From Alloscardovia criceti DSM 17774 (GTDB lineage: Bacteria > Actinomycetota > Actinomycetes > Actinomycetales > Bifidobacteriaceae), in the NCBI RefSeq assembly GCF_000376885.1, contig NZ_AQXR01000011.1:1-64000 (forward strand): DNA of 64,000 nucleotides, given 5' to 3'. The translations under genes and the position numbers were made by a program. Below are positions 44,592 to 54,617 of this stretch, piece by piece. The notes below the pieces were generated by a model, which was not told the DNA's origin, did no database searches, and was given only the letters and a program-made list of their open reading frames with translations. How positions within the stretch are numbered: position 1 is the first letter of the stretch; each line of letters begins with the position of its first letter.

Positions 44592-47309
44592 GTGGCAAAG
44601 GCAGCTACTACCGCTCAGACGCCGGTAAAGGAAACCGAACCAGAAATGTCTGATGCTCAGAAAGAAGTAGATGGTCTTGTTCAGCGTGCTCTTGTAGCCC
44701 TCGATGAGTACCAGAAGTTTGATCAGAAGACCATTGATTACATCGTGGCAAAGGCATCTTTGGATGCATTGCATGCTCATTTGACATTAGCAAAGCTGGC
44801 GGTAGAAGAAACCGGCCGCGGCATGGTGGAAGATAAGGCAACGAAGAATATCTTCGCATGTGAGCACATTACACACCACCTCGCAAACCAGCGCACCGTT
44901 GGCATCATCAGTGAAAACGAAGTGGATGGCATTACGGAAGTGGCGGAGCCAGTTGGCGTGGTTGCAGGTGTTACACCTGTGACAAACCCAACGTCTACCA
45001 CCATTTTCAAGGCTCTTATTGCTTTGAAGACACGTTGCCCAATCATCTTCGGCTTCCACCCATTTGCTCAAGAGTGTTCTAAGGAAGCTGCACGCATCGT
45101 GCGCGATGCTGCTGTGGCTGCAGGCGCTCCAAAGGACTGCATTCAGTGGATTGAGCACCCATCCATCGAAGCCACTGGTGCTTTGATGAAGCACCCAGGC
45201 GTTGCTACCATTTTGGCAACGGGTGGTCCGGGCATGGTCAAGGCAGCATACACCTCTGGTAAGCCAGCACTTGGTGTAGGCGCTGGAAATGCTCCTGCAT
45301 ATGTGGATAGCGATGTCGATCTCGACCGCGCGGTCAACGATTTGGTGCTCTCCAAGCACTTCGATTACGGTATGATCTGCGCAACCGAGCAGGCAATTAT
45401 TGCGCATACTGATATTTACGATGCATTAATCGAAAAGCTTAAGGCTCGTCACACCTATTTCGTCAAGGGTGAAGAAAAGGCGAAGCTCGAAAAGTTCATG
45501 TTTGGCACCACGGCGTACGCAAAGGATGGCACGAAGCCACAGCTGAACTCTAAGGTACCAGGCAAGTCCCCACAGTGGATTGCTGAGCAGGCGGGTATTA
45601 CCATTCCTGAGGACACCGTTATCATTGCCGCAGAGTGCAAGGAAGTCAGCGAAAACGAGCCATTAACACTCGAAAAGCTTGCGCCAGTCCATGCTGTTTT
45701 GCGTGCGGATAATAAGGAAGACGCCTTCGTGATGTGTGAGCAGATGCTGGTACACGGTGAAGGTCACACCGCAGCTATTCACACAAATAATGAAGATCTG
45801 GTGCGCGAGTACGGTCTGCGCATGCACGCCTGCCGCATCATCTGGAACTCTCCATCCTCCTTAGGTGGTATCGGTGACATCTACAACGCCATCGCTCCAT
45901 CCTTGACTCTGGGTTGCGGTTCTTACGGTGGAAACTCCGTGGCTGGAAACGTACAGGCAGTAAACCTTATCAATGTGAAGCGTGTAGCACGAAGGAACAA
46001 TAATATGCAGTGGTTCAAGATTCCACCAAAGACGTACTTTGAGCCAAATGCGATTCGCTACCTGCGCGACATGGTGGGCGTGAACCGTGTAGTATTCGTT
46101 TGCGATAAGGTGATCCTCGATCTCGGCATCGTGGACAAGGCCATTGCTCAGCTGCAGCAGCGTTTGAACAAGGTGGAATGGCGCATTATCGACTATGTGG
46201 AGTCTGAGCCATCTATCGATACTGTGGAGCGTGGCGCAGCCATGATGCGTGACGAGTTCCAGCCAGATACGATTATCGCCATCGGTGGTGGTTCTCCAAT
46301 GGATGCGGCCAAGATTATGTGGCTGCTCTACGAACACCCAGAAATCGAATTCCGTGATATTCGTGAAAAGTTCTTCGATATCCGCAAGCGTGCATTCCGT
46401 TTGCCAGAGCTGGGCAAGAAGGCAAAGCTGGTCTGCGTACCAACCACATCCGGAACTGGTTCCGAAGTTACGCCATACGCTGTGATTACGGATACCAAGA
46501 CGGGCATTAAGTATCCAATTACGGATTACTCTTTGACCCCATCGGTTGCTGTCGTCGATCCAGTTTTGGCTCGCACGCAGCCTCGCCGCGTAGCATCCGA
46601 TTCTGGCTTCGATGCCATTACGCACGCTATGGAAGCCTACGTATCTGCATATGCGAACGACTTCACCGACGGTATGGCGTTGCACTCCTTGAAGCTGCTG
46701 TGGGAGAACTTGGCTCCATCTGTCAACGAAGGTCAAGCAAATCCACAGGCTCAGGAGCGTGTACACAATGCAGCAACCATGGCGGGTATGGCATTCGGCT
46801 CTGCATTCTTGGGTATGTGCCACTCTATGGCTCACACGATTGGTGCTTTGTGCCACGTGGCTCACGGTCGTTGCAACTCTATCCTCCTGCCATACGTCAT
46901 CCGCTACAATGGTCAGACGCCATTGGAGCCAACCTCCTGGCCAAAGTACAACAAGTACGTGGCTCCAGAACGTTACCAGGATATTGCAAAGCAGGTGGGC
47001 ATCGATGCAAAGACCCCTGAAGAAGGCGTAGAAAAGCTGGCGCAGGCTGTAGAAGACTACCGTGACAACAAGCTTGGTATGGATGCATCCTTCAAGGCGG
47101 CAGGCGTAGACGAGAAGCACTTCTGGTCTGTGCTCGATCAGATTGGTATGCGCGCATACGAAGATCAGTGCACGCCTGCAAATCCTCGCATCCCACAGAT
47201 TGAGGATATGAAGGATATCGCCATCGCAGCTTACTATGGCGTATCTCAGGCTGAAGGTAAGAAGATTCGCGCAGAACGTGAAGCGAAGGAAACACAGTCT
47301 GCACAGTAA
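44592..47309 (+). CDS. adhE: Bifunctional aldehyde-alcohol dehydrogenase
   Basis: AdhE converts acetyl-CoA to acetaldehyde and then ethanol, regenerating two NAD+ in fermentation. The 905-residue protein has the N-terminal CoA-acylating aldehyde dehydrogenase domain (about 1-450) with the catalytic Cys263 in GMICATEQAI and GHTAAIHTN near its end. The C-terminal iron-dependent alcohol dehydrogenase domain (about 470-900) has GGGSPMDAAKIMWLL, SGTGSEVTPYAVI and SMAHTIGALCHVAHGRCN, which supply NAD and metal contacts. AdhE forms helical filaments (spirosomes). GTG 44592 follows AGGAGGTCACTC by a good distance; the longer start at 44565 precedes that site. It is monocistronic. Confidence 0.98.
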   Translation: MAKAATTAQTPVKETEPEMSDAQKEVDGLVQRALVALDEYQKFDQKTIDYIVAKASLDALHAHLTLAKLAVEETGRGMVEDKATKNIFACEHITHHLANQRTVGIISENEVDGITEVAEPVGVVAGVTPVTNPTSTTIFKALIALKTRCPIIFGFHPFAQECSKEAARIVRDAAVAAGAPKDCIQWIEHPSIEATGALMKHPGVATILATGGPGMVKAAYTSGKPALGVGAGNAPAYVDSDVDLDRAVNDLVLSKHFDYGMICATEQAIIAHTDIYDALIEKLKARHTYFVKGEEKAKLEKFMFGTTAYAKDGTKPQLNSKVPGKSPQWIAEQAGITIPEDTVIIAAECKEVSENEPLTLEKLAPVHAVLRADNKEDAFVMCEQMLVHGEGHTAAIHTNNEDLVREYGLRMHACRIIWNSPSSLGGIGDIYNAIAPSLTLGCGSYGGNSVAGNVQAVNLINVKRVARRNNNMQWFKIPPKTYFEPNAIRYLRDMVGVNRVVFVCDKVILDLGIVDKAIAQLQQRLNKVEWRIIDYVESEPSIDTVERGAAMMRDEFQPDTIIAIGGGSPMDAAKIMWLLYEHPEIEFRDIREKFFDIRKRAFRLPELGKKAKLVCVPTTSGTGSEVTPYAVITDTKTGIKYPITDYSLTPSVAVVDPVLARTQPRRVASDSGFDAITHAMEAYVSAYANDFTDGMALHSLKLLWENLAPSVNEGQANPQAQERVHNAATMAGMAFGSAFLGMCHSMAHTIGALCHVAHGRCNSILLPYVIRYNGQTPLEPTSWPKYNKYVAPERYQDIAKQVGIDAKTPEEGVEKLAQAVEDYRDNKLGMDASFKAAGVDEKHFWSVLDQIGMRAYEDQCTPANPRIPQIEDMKDIAIAAYYGVSQAEGKKIRAEREAKETQSAQ

Positions 47310-47349
47310 GGGTAGACATGCGTGACACAAGTATTGAGTAACGCATAAC

Positions 47350-47388
47350 ACAAAAGAAGGCAACTCCACGCGGGTTGCCTTCTTTTGT
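47350..47388 (+). terminator. Intrinsic terminator after adhE
   Basis: ACAAAAGAAGGCAAC (47350-47364) pairs with GTTGCCTTCTTTTGT (47374-47388), a 15-bp perfect stem whose second arm is T-rich. Confidence 0.92.
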
Positions 47389-47491
47389 ATGTGGAGAGAC
47401 CTGTGGAAGTAAATTCTGAATTGAATTCAGATTTCGAGGCAGCGGCCCGATAAACTAAGATAGGCTGAACCTAAGAACCACGTGAGAGAAT

Positions 47492-48872
47492 GTGAAATCT
47501 ATGGTGCAGAAGCAGCAAGCACCGCATCAATCGGACGATAAAACCCAAGAAAAGTCCTCTAAACGCGGGGAGTATGCACCTACTGTGCACCGCAAATCAC
47601 TGATTGCACATGTAGTGCTAGAAGTCATTGATGCACAAGGGTATGAAGCCGTGAGCCTAGCGCGTATCTCCGAGATGACGGGCATAGGTCAAACCTCCAT
47701 TTCGTGCCATTTTCCTAGCCGAGATCACTTGCTGGTGCGTGCAAGAGCTGCTCACGCGCAAACACGCAGAGGAGCTCGGGCTTATCCGCCCACGTACGGA
47801 GCAGAATGCTTCCGGCGTTGACCACGCATTTAAAAATGCGGACTTATCCGATGATTCCATTGTGGGATTTGTTATCGATCAGTCGGTGGAGGGTTTTGCG
47901 CTGGGCGGCGACTGCACCGTGTACACCACAGGAGAATCTTTCTTGCTGGACTCCATTCGCGGTACGTATGCATTGCTGAGCGAAAGCCTCACGAGTGTGC
48001 CGCAATTAAAGAGCGGAGACATCGTGCGCATGGACAACAGTGGCTTCTTGGCGATGCAGACCTATCACAGACATCAAGTGCCAGAAGCGGGTCAAGGCTA
48101 CGATGTGTGGAATCAGTTTAGACAGCCGGATGGCAGTCCTATGTATCCACAGCGTCCTTTGCTGATCGGCCCACTCTTCACACAATCCACGGGTTGCGCT
48201 CAGACGGGCGATATCCACGGCAAAATGATTCTCCTTCCGTCCATTTTGGATCGTGAAGCCTTCCCGTGGCAGGCGGATTGGTACTGTCGCCGCGTCGCGA
48301 ACCCAGAGAACGTGCGCTTGTGGTACACCGACAATGCGCTGCATGCCGATGAGGATATTCAGGAAGATCCGTTGCATACGGTGAGCTATCTCGGCGCTCT
48401 CCAAGAGGCGCTCCTCCAGCTCAGCGATTGGGTAGAAAAGGACGCACCTCCAAGTAATACGTCTGCCTACGATGTCCACGATGGGCAGGTGACCCTGAGT
48501 GCTGATGCAGATGAGCATACCTGCGGCGGTGTGCAAGCGCGCGTAGAGCTGACAGTGAATGGGGGGGGGAAAAAAATCTGTTTATGTGCATCCGGGTGAG
48601 GAGGTGCAATTAGAAGTGAGCGCTTTTGCTCCGGATAATGCGCCGCTCTTGGACACCGTTGAGTGGAGTTTTGGGGAACAGAAAACCGCTATGACGCGGT
48701 GGAAAAACTAGAGAATCCACTGCAGTATGTCGAATCGAGGAAGTCTATGTCCTATAGAACAACTGGCACATATTTTGCAACGGTTCGCGTCAGCGGTCAG
48801 CGTCCAGAGAGAAAGGGGAATATAGATACGCGCATCTACAATCTTTCGCGGGTCCGCGTCGTGGTGGAATAG
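47492..48872 (+). pseudogene. Decayed fusion of a TetR-type N-terminus and a hydrolase-like C-terminal region
   Basis: From GTG 47492 the first frame gives a TetR-like helix-turn-helix (AHVVLEVIDAQGYEAVSLAR, ISEMTGIGQTSISCHFPSRD) and then loses sense after LLVRA. One frame over, VQELLTRKHAEELGLIRPR continues the helix naturally and runs on into a different protein: SIRGTYALLSESLT, VRMDNSGFLAMQTYHRHQ, LIGPLFTQSTGCAQTG and LDREAFPWQADWYCRR. This resembles the C-terminal part of a tannase/DUF6351-like alpha/beta hydrolase, a tentative call. That frame stops at about 48597, after a G9A7 run (48561-48576). The sense continues as SVYVHPGEEVQLEVSAFAPD in another frame, then as GTENRYDAVEKLENPLQYVE after a third shift near 48675, ending RVRVVVE. 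The TetR ligand domain and the hydrolase N-terminus are missing, which suggests a deletion fusion. Confidence 0.7.
48561..48576 (+). repeat. G9A7 homopolymer tract in the decayed gene
   Basis: Nine G followed by seven A lie in the coding region. Removing one base would join the frame ending VNGGGKK to SVYVHPGEEV. Such tracts slip in replication and are also prone to sequencing error. Confidence 0.9.
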
Positions 48873-48904
48873 TTTCGTTTCCTCCACGGTATGAGTGTGT
48901 TTCT

Positions 48905-48943
48905 GTGTGCGATTATGTGGTGAGCGTAATCGCACACTTATTT
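48905..48943 (+). terminator. Hairpin after the decayed gene
   Basis: GTGTGCGATTA (48905-48915) pairs with TAATCGCACAC (48927-48937), followed by TTATTT. It probably ends transcription before the S10 region. Confidence 0.65.
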
Positions 48944-48952
48944 GTAAGTTAT

Positions 48953-49082
48953 GCGTGTCGAATTCCTAGATGCGTGTATTGTATTCACGTACTCATAACA
49001 CATCCTATTTTTCTATGTCCTGTGATTGCATATTTTTCAATCATTTTTTAGCCTTTCATCGGCGGGCGAAAATTCGACACGC
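48953..49082. repeat. 12-bp inverted repeats flanking an AT-rich segment
   Basis: GCGTGTCGAATT (48953-48964) and AATTCGACACGC (49071-49082) are perfect inverted copies, 106 bases apart. The segment between them is AT-rich and holds no ORF. A second copy elsewhere would suggest a small non-autonomous element. Confidence 0.5.
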
Positions 49083-49293
49083 CCGGATGAATTAGGACAT
49101 GGGTTGTGCTTAAATATATGAGTTGCCTGTTTTAGGCTCGCATGTTTTTATGCTTAATATCTTAAATAGCGAGCGTGGCAGCGGTAAGTGCCGCTAGCTA
49201 CGCACTGATGGGGATTCGTCCATGAGGCGAAGTGCCGGATAGTGCTCTAAACAGGTTGGAAATGTATCGATCGCAAGAAAGGGCGGACGGCGA
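49083..49293 (+). promoter_or_regulatory. Long leader of the S10 cluster
   Basis: This 210-base stretch before rpsJ has AT-rich promoter-like boxes (TTAAATATATG, TTATGCTTAATAT). Its second half can fold (GGCAGCGGT with GCCGCT, and others). I cannot point to one clear promoter. The length suggests a regulatory leader for the operon. Together with 48944-49082 it forms a 350-base gene-free gap. Confidence 0.45.
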
Positions 49294-49602
49294 ATGGCGG
49301 GACAGAAAATCCGCATCAGGCTAAAGTCCTATGACCATGAGGTCATCGACCAGTCGGCAAAGAAGATTGTCGAGACGGTCACGAACGCAGGCGCAACTGT
49401 AGTTGGCCCAGTTCCACTTCCTACTGAGAAGAACGTGTTTGTTGTTATCCGTTCTCCTCATCAGTACAAGGATTCTCGCGAGCACTTCGAGATGCGCACT
49501 CACAAGCGTCTTATCGACATTGTAGATCCAACTCCTAAGGCAGTTGATTCTTTGATGCGTCTTGATTTGCCTGCAGATGTAAACATTGAGATTAAGCTGT
49601 AG
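49294..49602 (+). CDS. rpsJ: 30S ribosomal protein S10
   Basis: The 102-residue S10 opens the ribosomal cluster. It carries [39 protein letters not shown] and [19 protein letters not shown], and also serves as NusE in antitermination in other bacteria. ATG 49294 follows CAAGAAAGGGCGG. The next gene follows after 11 bases. Confidence 0.98.
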   Translation: MAGQKIRIRLKSYDHEVIDQSAKKIVETVTNAGATVVGPVPLPTEKNVFVVIRSPHQYKDSREHFEMRTHKRLIDIVDPTPKAVDSLMRLDLPADVNIEIKL

Positions 49603-49613
49603 GGAGGGGAGAA

Positions 49614-50264
49614 ATGGTATCTAAGAACAATCGTCAGGCATTGTTGGGCAAGAAGCTCGGTATGTCTCAGGTTTGGGATGAGAACGGTTTCTTCGTTCCA
49701 GTAACTTTGGTAGAAGTTGACACCAACGTTGTAACAGCAGTAAAGAACGAGGAATCTGACGGCTACAAGGCTGTTCAGGTGGCATTCGGCGCAATTGACC
49801 CTACTAAGGTAACCAAGCCATTGGCTGGTCACTTTGCTAAGGCAGGTGTAACTCCACGCCGTCACCTCGTAGAATTCCGCACCGATGACGTAGAAAACTA
49901 CGAATTGGGTCAGGAACTTACAGCAGAGATTTTCCCTGATGGCGCTGTTGTTGACGTAACAGGCACCACCAAGGGTAAGGGCTTCGCAGGTACAATCAAG
50001 CGTTGGGGCTTCAAGTCCTACCGTCGTACCCACGGTTCTCACAAGAATGAGCGTCGTCCAGGTTCTGTAGGCGCATGCGCAACTCCAAGCCGCATTCTTA
50101 AGGGCAAGCGCATGGCTGGTCGTATGGGCCACAACACTCACACCACACTCAATTTGACCGTTGTATCTTCTGATGTGGAAAACGGCATTATTGCAGTAAA
50201 GGGTGCTGTACCAGGACCAAAGGGTTCTCTCGTTGTAGTACGTACTGCTGTGAAGGGAGCATAA
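49614..50264 (+). CDS. rplC: 50S ribosomal protein L3
   Basis: The 216-residue L3 has [20 protein letters not shown], the conserved [17 protein letters not shown] loop that reaches towards the peptidyl-transferase centre, and [12 protein letters not shown]. It is one of the earliest 23S rRNA binders. AGGGAGGGGAGAA precedes ATG 49614, and rplD follows after four bases. Confidence 0.98.
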   Translation: MVSKNNRQALLGKKLGMSQVWDENGFFVPVTLVEVDTNVVTAVKNEESDGYKAVQVAFGAIDPTKVTKPLAGHFAKAGVTPRRHLVEFRTDDVENYELGQELTAEIFPDGAVVDVTGTTKGKGFAGTIKRWGFKSYRRTHGSHKNERRPGSVGACATPSRILKGKRMAGRMGHNTHTTLNLTVVSSDVENGIIAVKGAVPGPKGSLVVVRTAVKGA

Positions 50265-50268
50265 GGTT

Positions 50269-50925
50269 ATGGCAAACGTAACTTTGAACATCACCGATGC
50301 TAACGGTAAGGCAGCTGGTACAGTCGAAGCTCCTGTAGAGCTCTTCGGCATTGAGCAGGATGTTGTGCGTGCACACGTTCCACTCGTACACCAAGTTGTT
50401 ATCGCTCAGCTTGCAGCTGCTCGTCAGGGCACTCATGCTGTAAAGAATCGCGCACGCATCTCCGGCGGCGGCAAGAAGCCATGGAAGCAGAAGGGTACAG
50501 GCCGTGCTCGTCAGGGTTCCATTCGTGCTCCTCAGTTCGCAGGTGGTGCAGTAGTTCATGGTCCAGTGCCACGCGACTACTCCCAGCGCACACCAAAGAA
50601 GATGAAGGCAGCAGCACTGCGCTATGTGCTTTCTGATCGTTTCAACGCAGGTCGCGTACACGTAGTTGATTTCGGTTTGGGTGAAACTCCATCTACAAAG
50701 ACTGCTAAGGCAGCTCTTTCTATCGTGGACAACCGCTTCACCACCGTTGTTGTTTCTCGTGACAACATCAACGAATGGCTTTCCGTTCGTAATCTCACCT
50801 ACGTACACGTGCTCTTCGCAGATCAGTTGAACACCTATGACGTAGTTACCGCTGAAGATGTCGTCTTCACCAAGGAAGGCTTCGAAGCTTTCGTTGCTGC
50901 TAAGACTGCTGTTAAGGAGGCCTAA
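50269..50925 (+). CDS. rplD: 50S ribosomal protein L4
   Basis: The 218-residue L4 carries the tunnel-lining loop [20 protein letters not shown], followed by [20 protein letters not shown], and the C-terminal helices. In some bacteria L4 represses its own operon; no evidence for that is visible here beyond the long leader. It is tightly spaced in the operon. Confidence 0.98.
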   Translation: MANVTLNITDANGKAAGTVEAPVELFGIEQDVVRAHVPLVHQVVIAQLAAARQGTHAVKNRARISGGGKKPWKQKGTGRARQGSIRAPQFAGGAVVHGPVPRDYSQRTPKKMKAAALRYVLSDRFNAGRVHVVDFGLGETPSTKTAKAALSIVDNRFTTVVVSRDNINEWLSVRNLTYVHVLFADQLNTYDVVTAEDVVFTKEGFEAFVAAKTAVKEA

Positions 50926-50930
50926 GTCAC

Positions 50931-51227
50931 ATGGTCGCAATTCATAAGCCAGCACATGACATCATCATCAAGCCTGTAGTTTCTGAAAAGGCTTATGCTA
51001 ACTCTGATCGCGGTCAGTACACCTTCGTGGTGGCTCCATCCGCAAACAAGATTCAGATCAAGCAAGCTGTAGAAGAAATCTTCAAGGTTAAGGTTACCAA
51101 CGTAAACACTCTGAACCGTGCAGGCAAGCGTCAGCGCACCCGCACCGGCTTTGGTCAGCGTGCTTCTCAGAAGCGTGCAATTGTTACCATCGCTGCAGGT
51201 CAGACTATTGACATTTTTGGTAACTAA
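50931..51227 (+). CDS. rplW: 50S ribosomal protein L23
   Basis: The 98-residue L23 starts [20 protein letters not shown] and has [21 protein letters not shown] and the [14 protein letters not shown] loop. It forms part of the exit-tunnel rim where trigger factor and SRP dock. GGAGGCCTAAGTCAC, partly within the rplD end, provides its Shine-Dalgarno site. Confidence 0.98.
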   Translation: MVAIHKPAHDIIIKPVVSEKAYANSDRGQYTFVVAPSANKIQIKQAVEEIFKVKVTNVNTLNRAGKRQRTRTGFGQRASQKRAIVTIAAGQTIDIFGN

Positions 51228-51258
51228 GCAGTAGCCGAGAAAGTTAGGAAAACATATT

Positions 51259-52089
51259 ATGGCTATCCGCGTATACAAGCCAACGACTGCAGGTCGTCGT
51301 AACGCATCTGTCTCAGACTTCTCTGAGATTACGCGTTCCACACCTGAAAAGTCTTTGCTACGCAAACTCAGTAAGACTGGTGGTCGTAACTCTTACGGCC
51401 GTATTACAAGCCGTCACCGTGGTGGCGGACACAAGCGTCAGTACCGTCTCATCGACTTCAAGCGTTGGGACAAGGACGGCATCCCAGCAAAGGTTGCACA
51501 CATCGAGTACGATCCAAACCGTTCTGCTCGCATTGCTTTGCTCCACTTTGCAGATGGTGAAAAGCGCTACATCATAGCTCCTGAAGGTATCAAGCAGGGC
51601 GACACCATCGAAACCGGCGCACAGGCTGATATCAAGCCAGGAAACAATTTGCCACTGCGCAATATCCCAACAGGTACCATCGTTCATGCTATTGAACTTC
51701 GTCCATTGGGTGGCGCAAAGATTGCACGTTCTGCTGGTGCTTCTGTACAGCTCGTTGCAAAAGATGGTAACTTGGCTCAGCTGCGTATGCCATCTGGTGA
51801 AATCCGTAATGTCGATGCACGCTGCCGCGCAACTGTTGGCGAAGTAGGTAACTCCGAACACGCAAACATTGAGCTCGGTAAGGCAGGTCGTGCTCGTTGG
51901 ATGGGTAAGCGTCCACATACTCGTGGTGAATCCATGAACCCAGTAGATCATCCACATGGTGGTCGTACACGCGGTGGTAAGCCACCAGTGTCTCCATGGG
52001 GTAAGGGTGAGGTTCGTACCCGTCGTCCTAAGAAGGCTTCGAACAAGATGATTGTTCGTCGTCGTCCTAACGGTAAGAACCGCAAGTAA
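51259..52089 (+). CDS. rplB: 50S ribosomal protein L2
   Basis: The 276-residue L2 begins [20 protein letters not shown] and has [20 protein letters not shown]. The conserved C-terminal [20 protein letters not shown] carries the His implicated near the peptidyl-transferase centre. GAGAAAGTTAGGAAAACATATT precedes the ATG, 31 bases after rplW. Confidence 0.98.
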   Translation: MAIRVYKPTTAGRRNASVSDFSEITRSTPEKSLLRKLSKTGGRNSYGRITSRHRGGGHKRQYRLIDFKRWDKDGIPAKVAHIEYDPNRSARIALLHFADGEKRYIIAPEGIKQGDTIETGAQADIKPGNNLPLRNIPTGTIVHAIELRPLGGAKIARSAGASVQLVAKDGNLAQLRMPSGEIRNVDARCRATVGEVGNSEHANIELGKAGRARWMGKRPHTRGESMNPVDHPHGGRTRGGKPPVSPWGKGEVRTRRPKKASNKMIVRRRPNGKNRK

Positions 52090-52104
52090 GGGAGTGTCGA
52101 AGAG

Positions 52105-52383
52105 ATGACTCGAAGCATCAAGAAGGGCCCATTCGTCGACGCCCACTTGCAGAAAAAAGTCGACGCTCAGAATGAAAAGGGTACTCACGACGTCATTAAG
52201 ACTTGGTCTCGTCGTTCCATGATTACCCCTGACTTCATTGGTCACACCTTTGCAGTTCACGATGGACGCAAGCATGTACCAGTGTTTGTCACTGAATCGA
52301 TGGTTGGTCACAAGCTCGGTGAGTTCGCTCCAACGCGTACTTTCCGTGGCCACATTAAGGATGATAAGAAGGGACGCCGCTAA
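52105..52383 (+). CDS. rpsS: 30S ribosomal protein S19
   Basis: The 92-residue S19 starts [18 protein letters not shown] and has [20 protein letters not shown] and [13 protein letters not shown]. It binds the 30S head near S13. AAGGGAGTGTCGAAGAG provides the Shine-Dalgarno site. Its stop abuts the rplV start. Confidence 0.98.
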   Translation: MTRSIKKGPFVDAHLQKKVDAQNEKGTHDVIKTWSRRSMITPDFIGHTFAVHDGRKHVPVFVTESMVGHKLGEFAPTRTFRGHIKDDKKGRR

Positions 52384-52743
52384 ATGGAAGCTAAGGCAAT
52401 TGCACGTCACGTACGCGTGACGCCACGCAAGGCTCGCCGCGTCGTTGACCTCATCCGAGGCAAGAAGACCAGTGAAGCCGTCACCATTTTGAAGTTTGCC
52501 CCACAGGCTGCATCCACTCCAGTACTCAAGGTACTCGAGTCCGCAATTGCAAATGCTCGTGTGAAGGCAGAACAGGCAAACGAACCATTCCGTGAGAATG
52601 ATTTGGTAGTTGCAGCTACTTATGTTGATGAAGGTGTAACTCTGAAGCGTTTCCGTGCTCGTGCACAGGGTCGCGCAGGCCGCATCAACAAGCGCACTTC
52701 CCACATCACGGTCATTGTTGCAGATAAGGAAGGTGCACGCTAA
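52384..52743 (+). CDS. rplV: 50S ribosomal protein L22
   Basis: The 119-residue L22 reads [20 protein letters not shown], then [17 protein letters not shown], and has the long beta-hairpin ([20 protein letters not shown]) lining the exit tunnel, a site of macrolide resistance changes in other bacteria. It starts directly after rpsS and overlaps rpsC by one base (TAATG). Confidence 0.98.
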   Translation: MEAKAIARHVRVTPRKARRVVDLIRGKKTSEAVTILKFAPQAASTPVLKVLESAIANARVKAEQANEPFRENDLVVAATYVDEGVTLKRFRARAQGRAGRINKRTSHITVIVADKEGAR

Positions 52744-53555
52744 TGGGCCAGAAGGTTAATCCATTTGGTTACCGCCTCGGCGTAACCGAGTACCATCGCT
52801 CCAAGTGGTTCTCTGATTCCAACAAGCAGGGTGAACGTTATCGTGACTTCGTGCTTGAAGATGACAAGATCCGCAAGGCAATGAACAAGGATCTCGAGCG
52901 TGCAGGCGTATCTCGCGTAGTAATCGAGCGTACCCGTGACCGCGTGCGTGTGGACATCCACACAGCCCGTCCAGGTATCGTTATCGGTCGTCGCGGTGCA
53001 GAAGCTGATCGCGTTCGCGCAAAGCTGGAAAAGATCACCGGCAAGCAGGTTCAGCTCAACATTTTCGAAGTAAAGAATGCTGCAATCGACGCTCAGCTCG
53101 TTGCACAGTCTATTGCTGAACAGTTGGCAAACCGCGTTACCTTCCGCCGCGCTATGCGCAAGGCACAGCAGGACGCTATGCGTGCTGGTGCAAAGGGTAT
53201 TCGTATCAAGCTTTCCGGTCGCTTGGGTGGCGCAGAAATGTCCCGTTCCGAGTTCTACCGTGAAGGCCGCGTGCCACTGCAAACTCTTCGTGCATTGATT
53301 GACTATGGCTTCTTTGAAGCAAGCACAACTTATGGTCAGATCGGTGTGAAGGTGTGGATCTACAAGGGCGACATGACAGAGAAGGAATTCGAAGAGCAGC
53401 AGGCTCAGCAGAACAACCGTTCTCGTCGTGGTTCTAACGACCGTCGCTCACGTCGTAACAACCGTGGTGCAGCTGCACAGCGTGGCGCACAGGAAGCTCA
53501 GGCTAAGACCGAAGCTCCTGCAGCTCCAGCTGAAACTGCAGAAGTAAAGGAGTAA
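52743..53555 (+). CDS. rpsC: 30S ribosomal protein S3
   Basis: The 270-residue S3 has the KH domain ([20 protein letters not shown]) and the RISRAEMSR-type loop ([20 protein letters not shown]). Its C-terminal about 50 residues are Arg/Asn/Gln/Ala-rich ([20 protein letters not shown]), an extension longer than in E. coli. S3 lines the mRNA entry and has helicase-like function there. Confidence 0.98.
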   Translation: MGQKVNPFGYRLGVTEYHRSKWFSDSNKQGERYRDFVLEDDKIRKAMNKDLERAGVSRVVIERTRDRVRVDIHTARPGIVIGRRGAEADRVRAKLEKITGKQVQLNIFEVKNAAIDAQLVAQSIAEQLANRVTFRRAMRKAQQDAMRAGAKGIRIKLSGRLGGAEMSRSEFYREGRVPLQTLRALIDYGFFEASTTYGQIGVKVWIYKGDMTEKEFEEQQAQQNNRSRRGSNDRRSRRNNRGAAAQRGAQEAQAKTEAPAAPAETAEVKE

Positions 53556-53561
53556 GTTCGA

Positions 53562-53981
53562 ATGCTTATCCCAAAGAGAACTAAGTACCGTAAGCAGCAC
53601 CGTCCTGTTCGCTCTGGTATGTCTAAGGGTGGAAACGAAATCGCTTTCGGTGATTATGGTATCCAGGCTCTTGCTCCTGCTTACATTACCAACCGTCAGA
53701 TTGAAGCTGCACGTATTGCTATGACCCGCTACATCAAGCGTGGTGGCCGCGTGTGGATCACAATCTTCCCAGATCGTCCTTTGACGAAGCATGCTCTCGG
53801 CGCTCGAATGGGTTCCGGTAAGGGTGCACCTGAGTTCTGGGTTGCTAATGTTCGTCCAGGACGCGTAATGTTCGAAATTTCAGGCGTTTCTGAAGAAGTT
53901 GCTCGTGAAGCACTTCGCCGTGCAGTGGACAAGCTGCCTATGAAGTGCCGCATCATTGCACGTGAAGGCGGTGACAACTAA
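53562..53981 (+). CDS. rplP: 50S ribosomal protein L16
   Basis: The 139-residue L16 begins [20 protein letters not shown] and has [10 protein letters not shown]-type [20 protein letters not shown] and [20 protein letters not shown]. It organises the A-site side of the 50S. The start follows GGAGTAAGTTCG, six bases after rpsC. Confidence 0.98.
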   Translation: MLIPKRTKYRKQHRPVRSGMSKGGNEIAFGDYGIQALAPAYITNRQIEAARIAMTRYIKRGGRVWITIFPDRPLTKHALGARMGSGKGAPEFWVANVRPGRVMFEISGVSEEVAREALRRAVDKLPMKCRIIAREGGDN

Positions 53982-54215
53982 ATGGCAAATGCATCAGAAT
54001 ACTCGATCAACAATTTGAACGAGAAGACTAACGCAGAAATTGAGGACTTCCTCAAGAAGTCGAAGGAAGAGCTTTTCAACCTTCGCTTCCAGAACGCTAC
54101 TGGTCAGCTTGAGAATTCATCTCGCATTAAGGCTGTTAAGCGTGATATTGCCCGCATGTACACTGTTCTTCGCGAACGTGAACTCGGCATCACCGAGTCC
54201 CCAGTGCAGGAATAG
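53982..54215 (+). CDS. rpmC: 50S ribosomal protein L29
   Basis: The 77-residue L29 is a two-helix protein beside the exit tunnel, with [20 protein letters not shown] and [19 protein letters not shown]. It starts right at the rplP stop, without a gap. ATG 53982 fits homologous length. Confidence 0.97.
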   Translation: MANASEYSINNLNEKTNAEIEDFLKKSKEELFNLRFQNATGQLENSSRIKAVKRDIARMYTVLRERELGITESPVQE

Positions 54216-54234
54216 GAAAGTCTGAGGAGTAAAA

Positions 54235-54501
54235 ATGGCTGAAAAGCTGGAACGCAACGCGCGTAAGGTCCGTACAGGCTATGTAGTGTCTGATTCTATG
54301 GACAAGACGATTACCGTTGAGTTGGAGCAGCGTTCAACCCACCCACTGTATGGTAAGGTTGTACGCAGCAACAGCAAGGTCAAGGTCCATGACGAGAACA
54401 ACGACGCACATGTCGGCGATCTTGTTACAATTATGGAGACAAGGCCTTTGAGCAAGACGAAGCGTTGGCGTCTCAACGCTATCGTTGAGCGTGCTAAGTA
54501 A
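54235..54501 (+). CDS. rpsQ: 30S ribosomal protein S17
   Basis: The 88-residue S17 begins [20 protein letters not shown] and has [20 protein letters not shown] and the end [20 protein letters not shown]. It folds as an OB-type rRNA binder. AGTCTGAGGAGTAAAA precedes ATG 54235. A 116-base gap with a large hairpin separates it from rplN. Confidence 0.98.
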   Translation: MAEKLERNARKVRTGYVVSDSMDKTITVELEQRSTHPLYGKVVRSNSKVKVHDENNDAHVGDLVTIMETRPLSKTKRWRLNAIVERAK

Positions 54502-54524
54502 ATAAGTTCGGCAAGGCTCCGTGT

Positions 54525-54585
54525 ACACCTTCAGGTCACTACTGTTCAGTTTTTTTGGACAGGGCAGTGGTGGCCTTTGAGGTGT
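54525..54585 (+). other. Long imperfect hairpin between rpsQ and rplN
   Basis: ACACCT (54525-54530) pairs with AGGTGT (54580-54585), and GGTCACTACT (54534-54543) pairs with AGTGGTGGCC by G-U-tolerant pairing. The apex is CTGTTCAGTTTTTTTGGACAG. It sits in the middle of the ribosomal operon, in its largest internal gap. It could be an attenuator or a processing site that splits the S10 and spc parts. The T run is in the loop, not after the stem. Confidence 0.55.
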
Positions 54586-54617
54586 GCAGGGAGGACCAGC
54601 TCGGCTAAGGAGAATCA

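Noticed and set aside
45861-47369. A 502-codon minus-strand frame opposite adhE
   Set aside because: It is antisense to the well-matched alcohol dehydrogenase domain and has the Trp/His/Cys-rich composition of a shadow frame.
51358-52704. A 448-codon open frame on the minus strand opposite rplB-rpsS-rplV
   Set aside because: It lies fully antisense to three clear ribosomal genes, and its Thr/Cys/Leu-rich sequence is what reversed ribosomal codons give. No ribosome binding site was seen.
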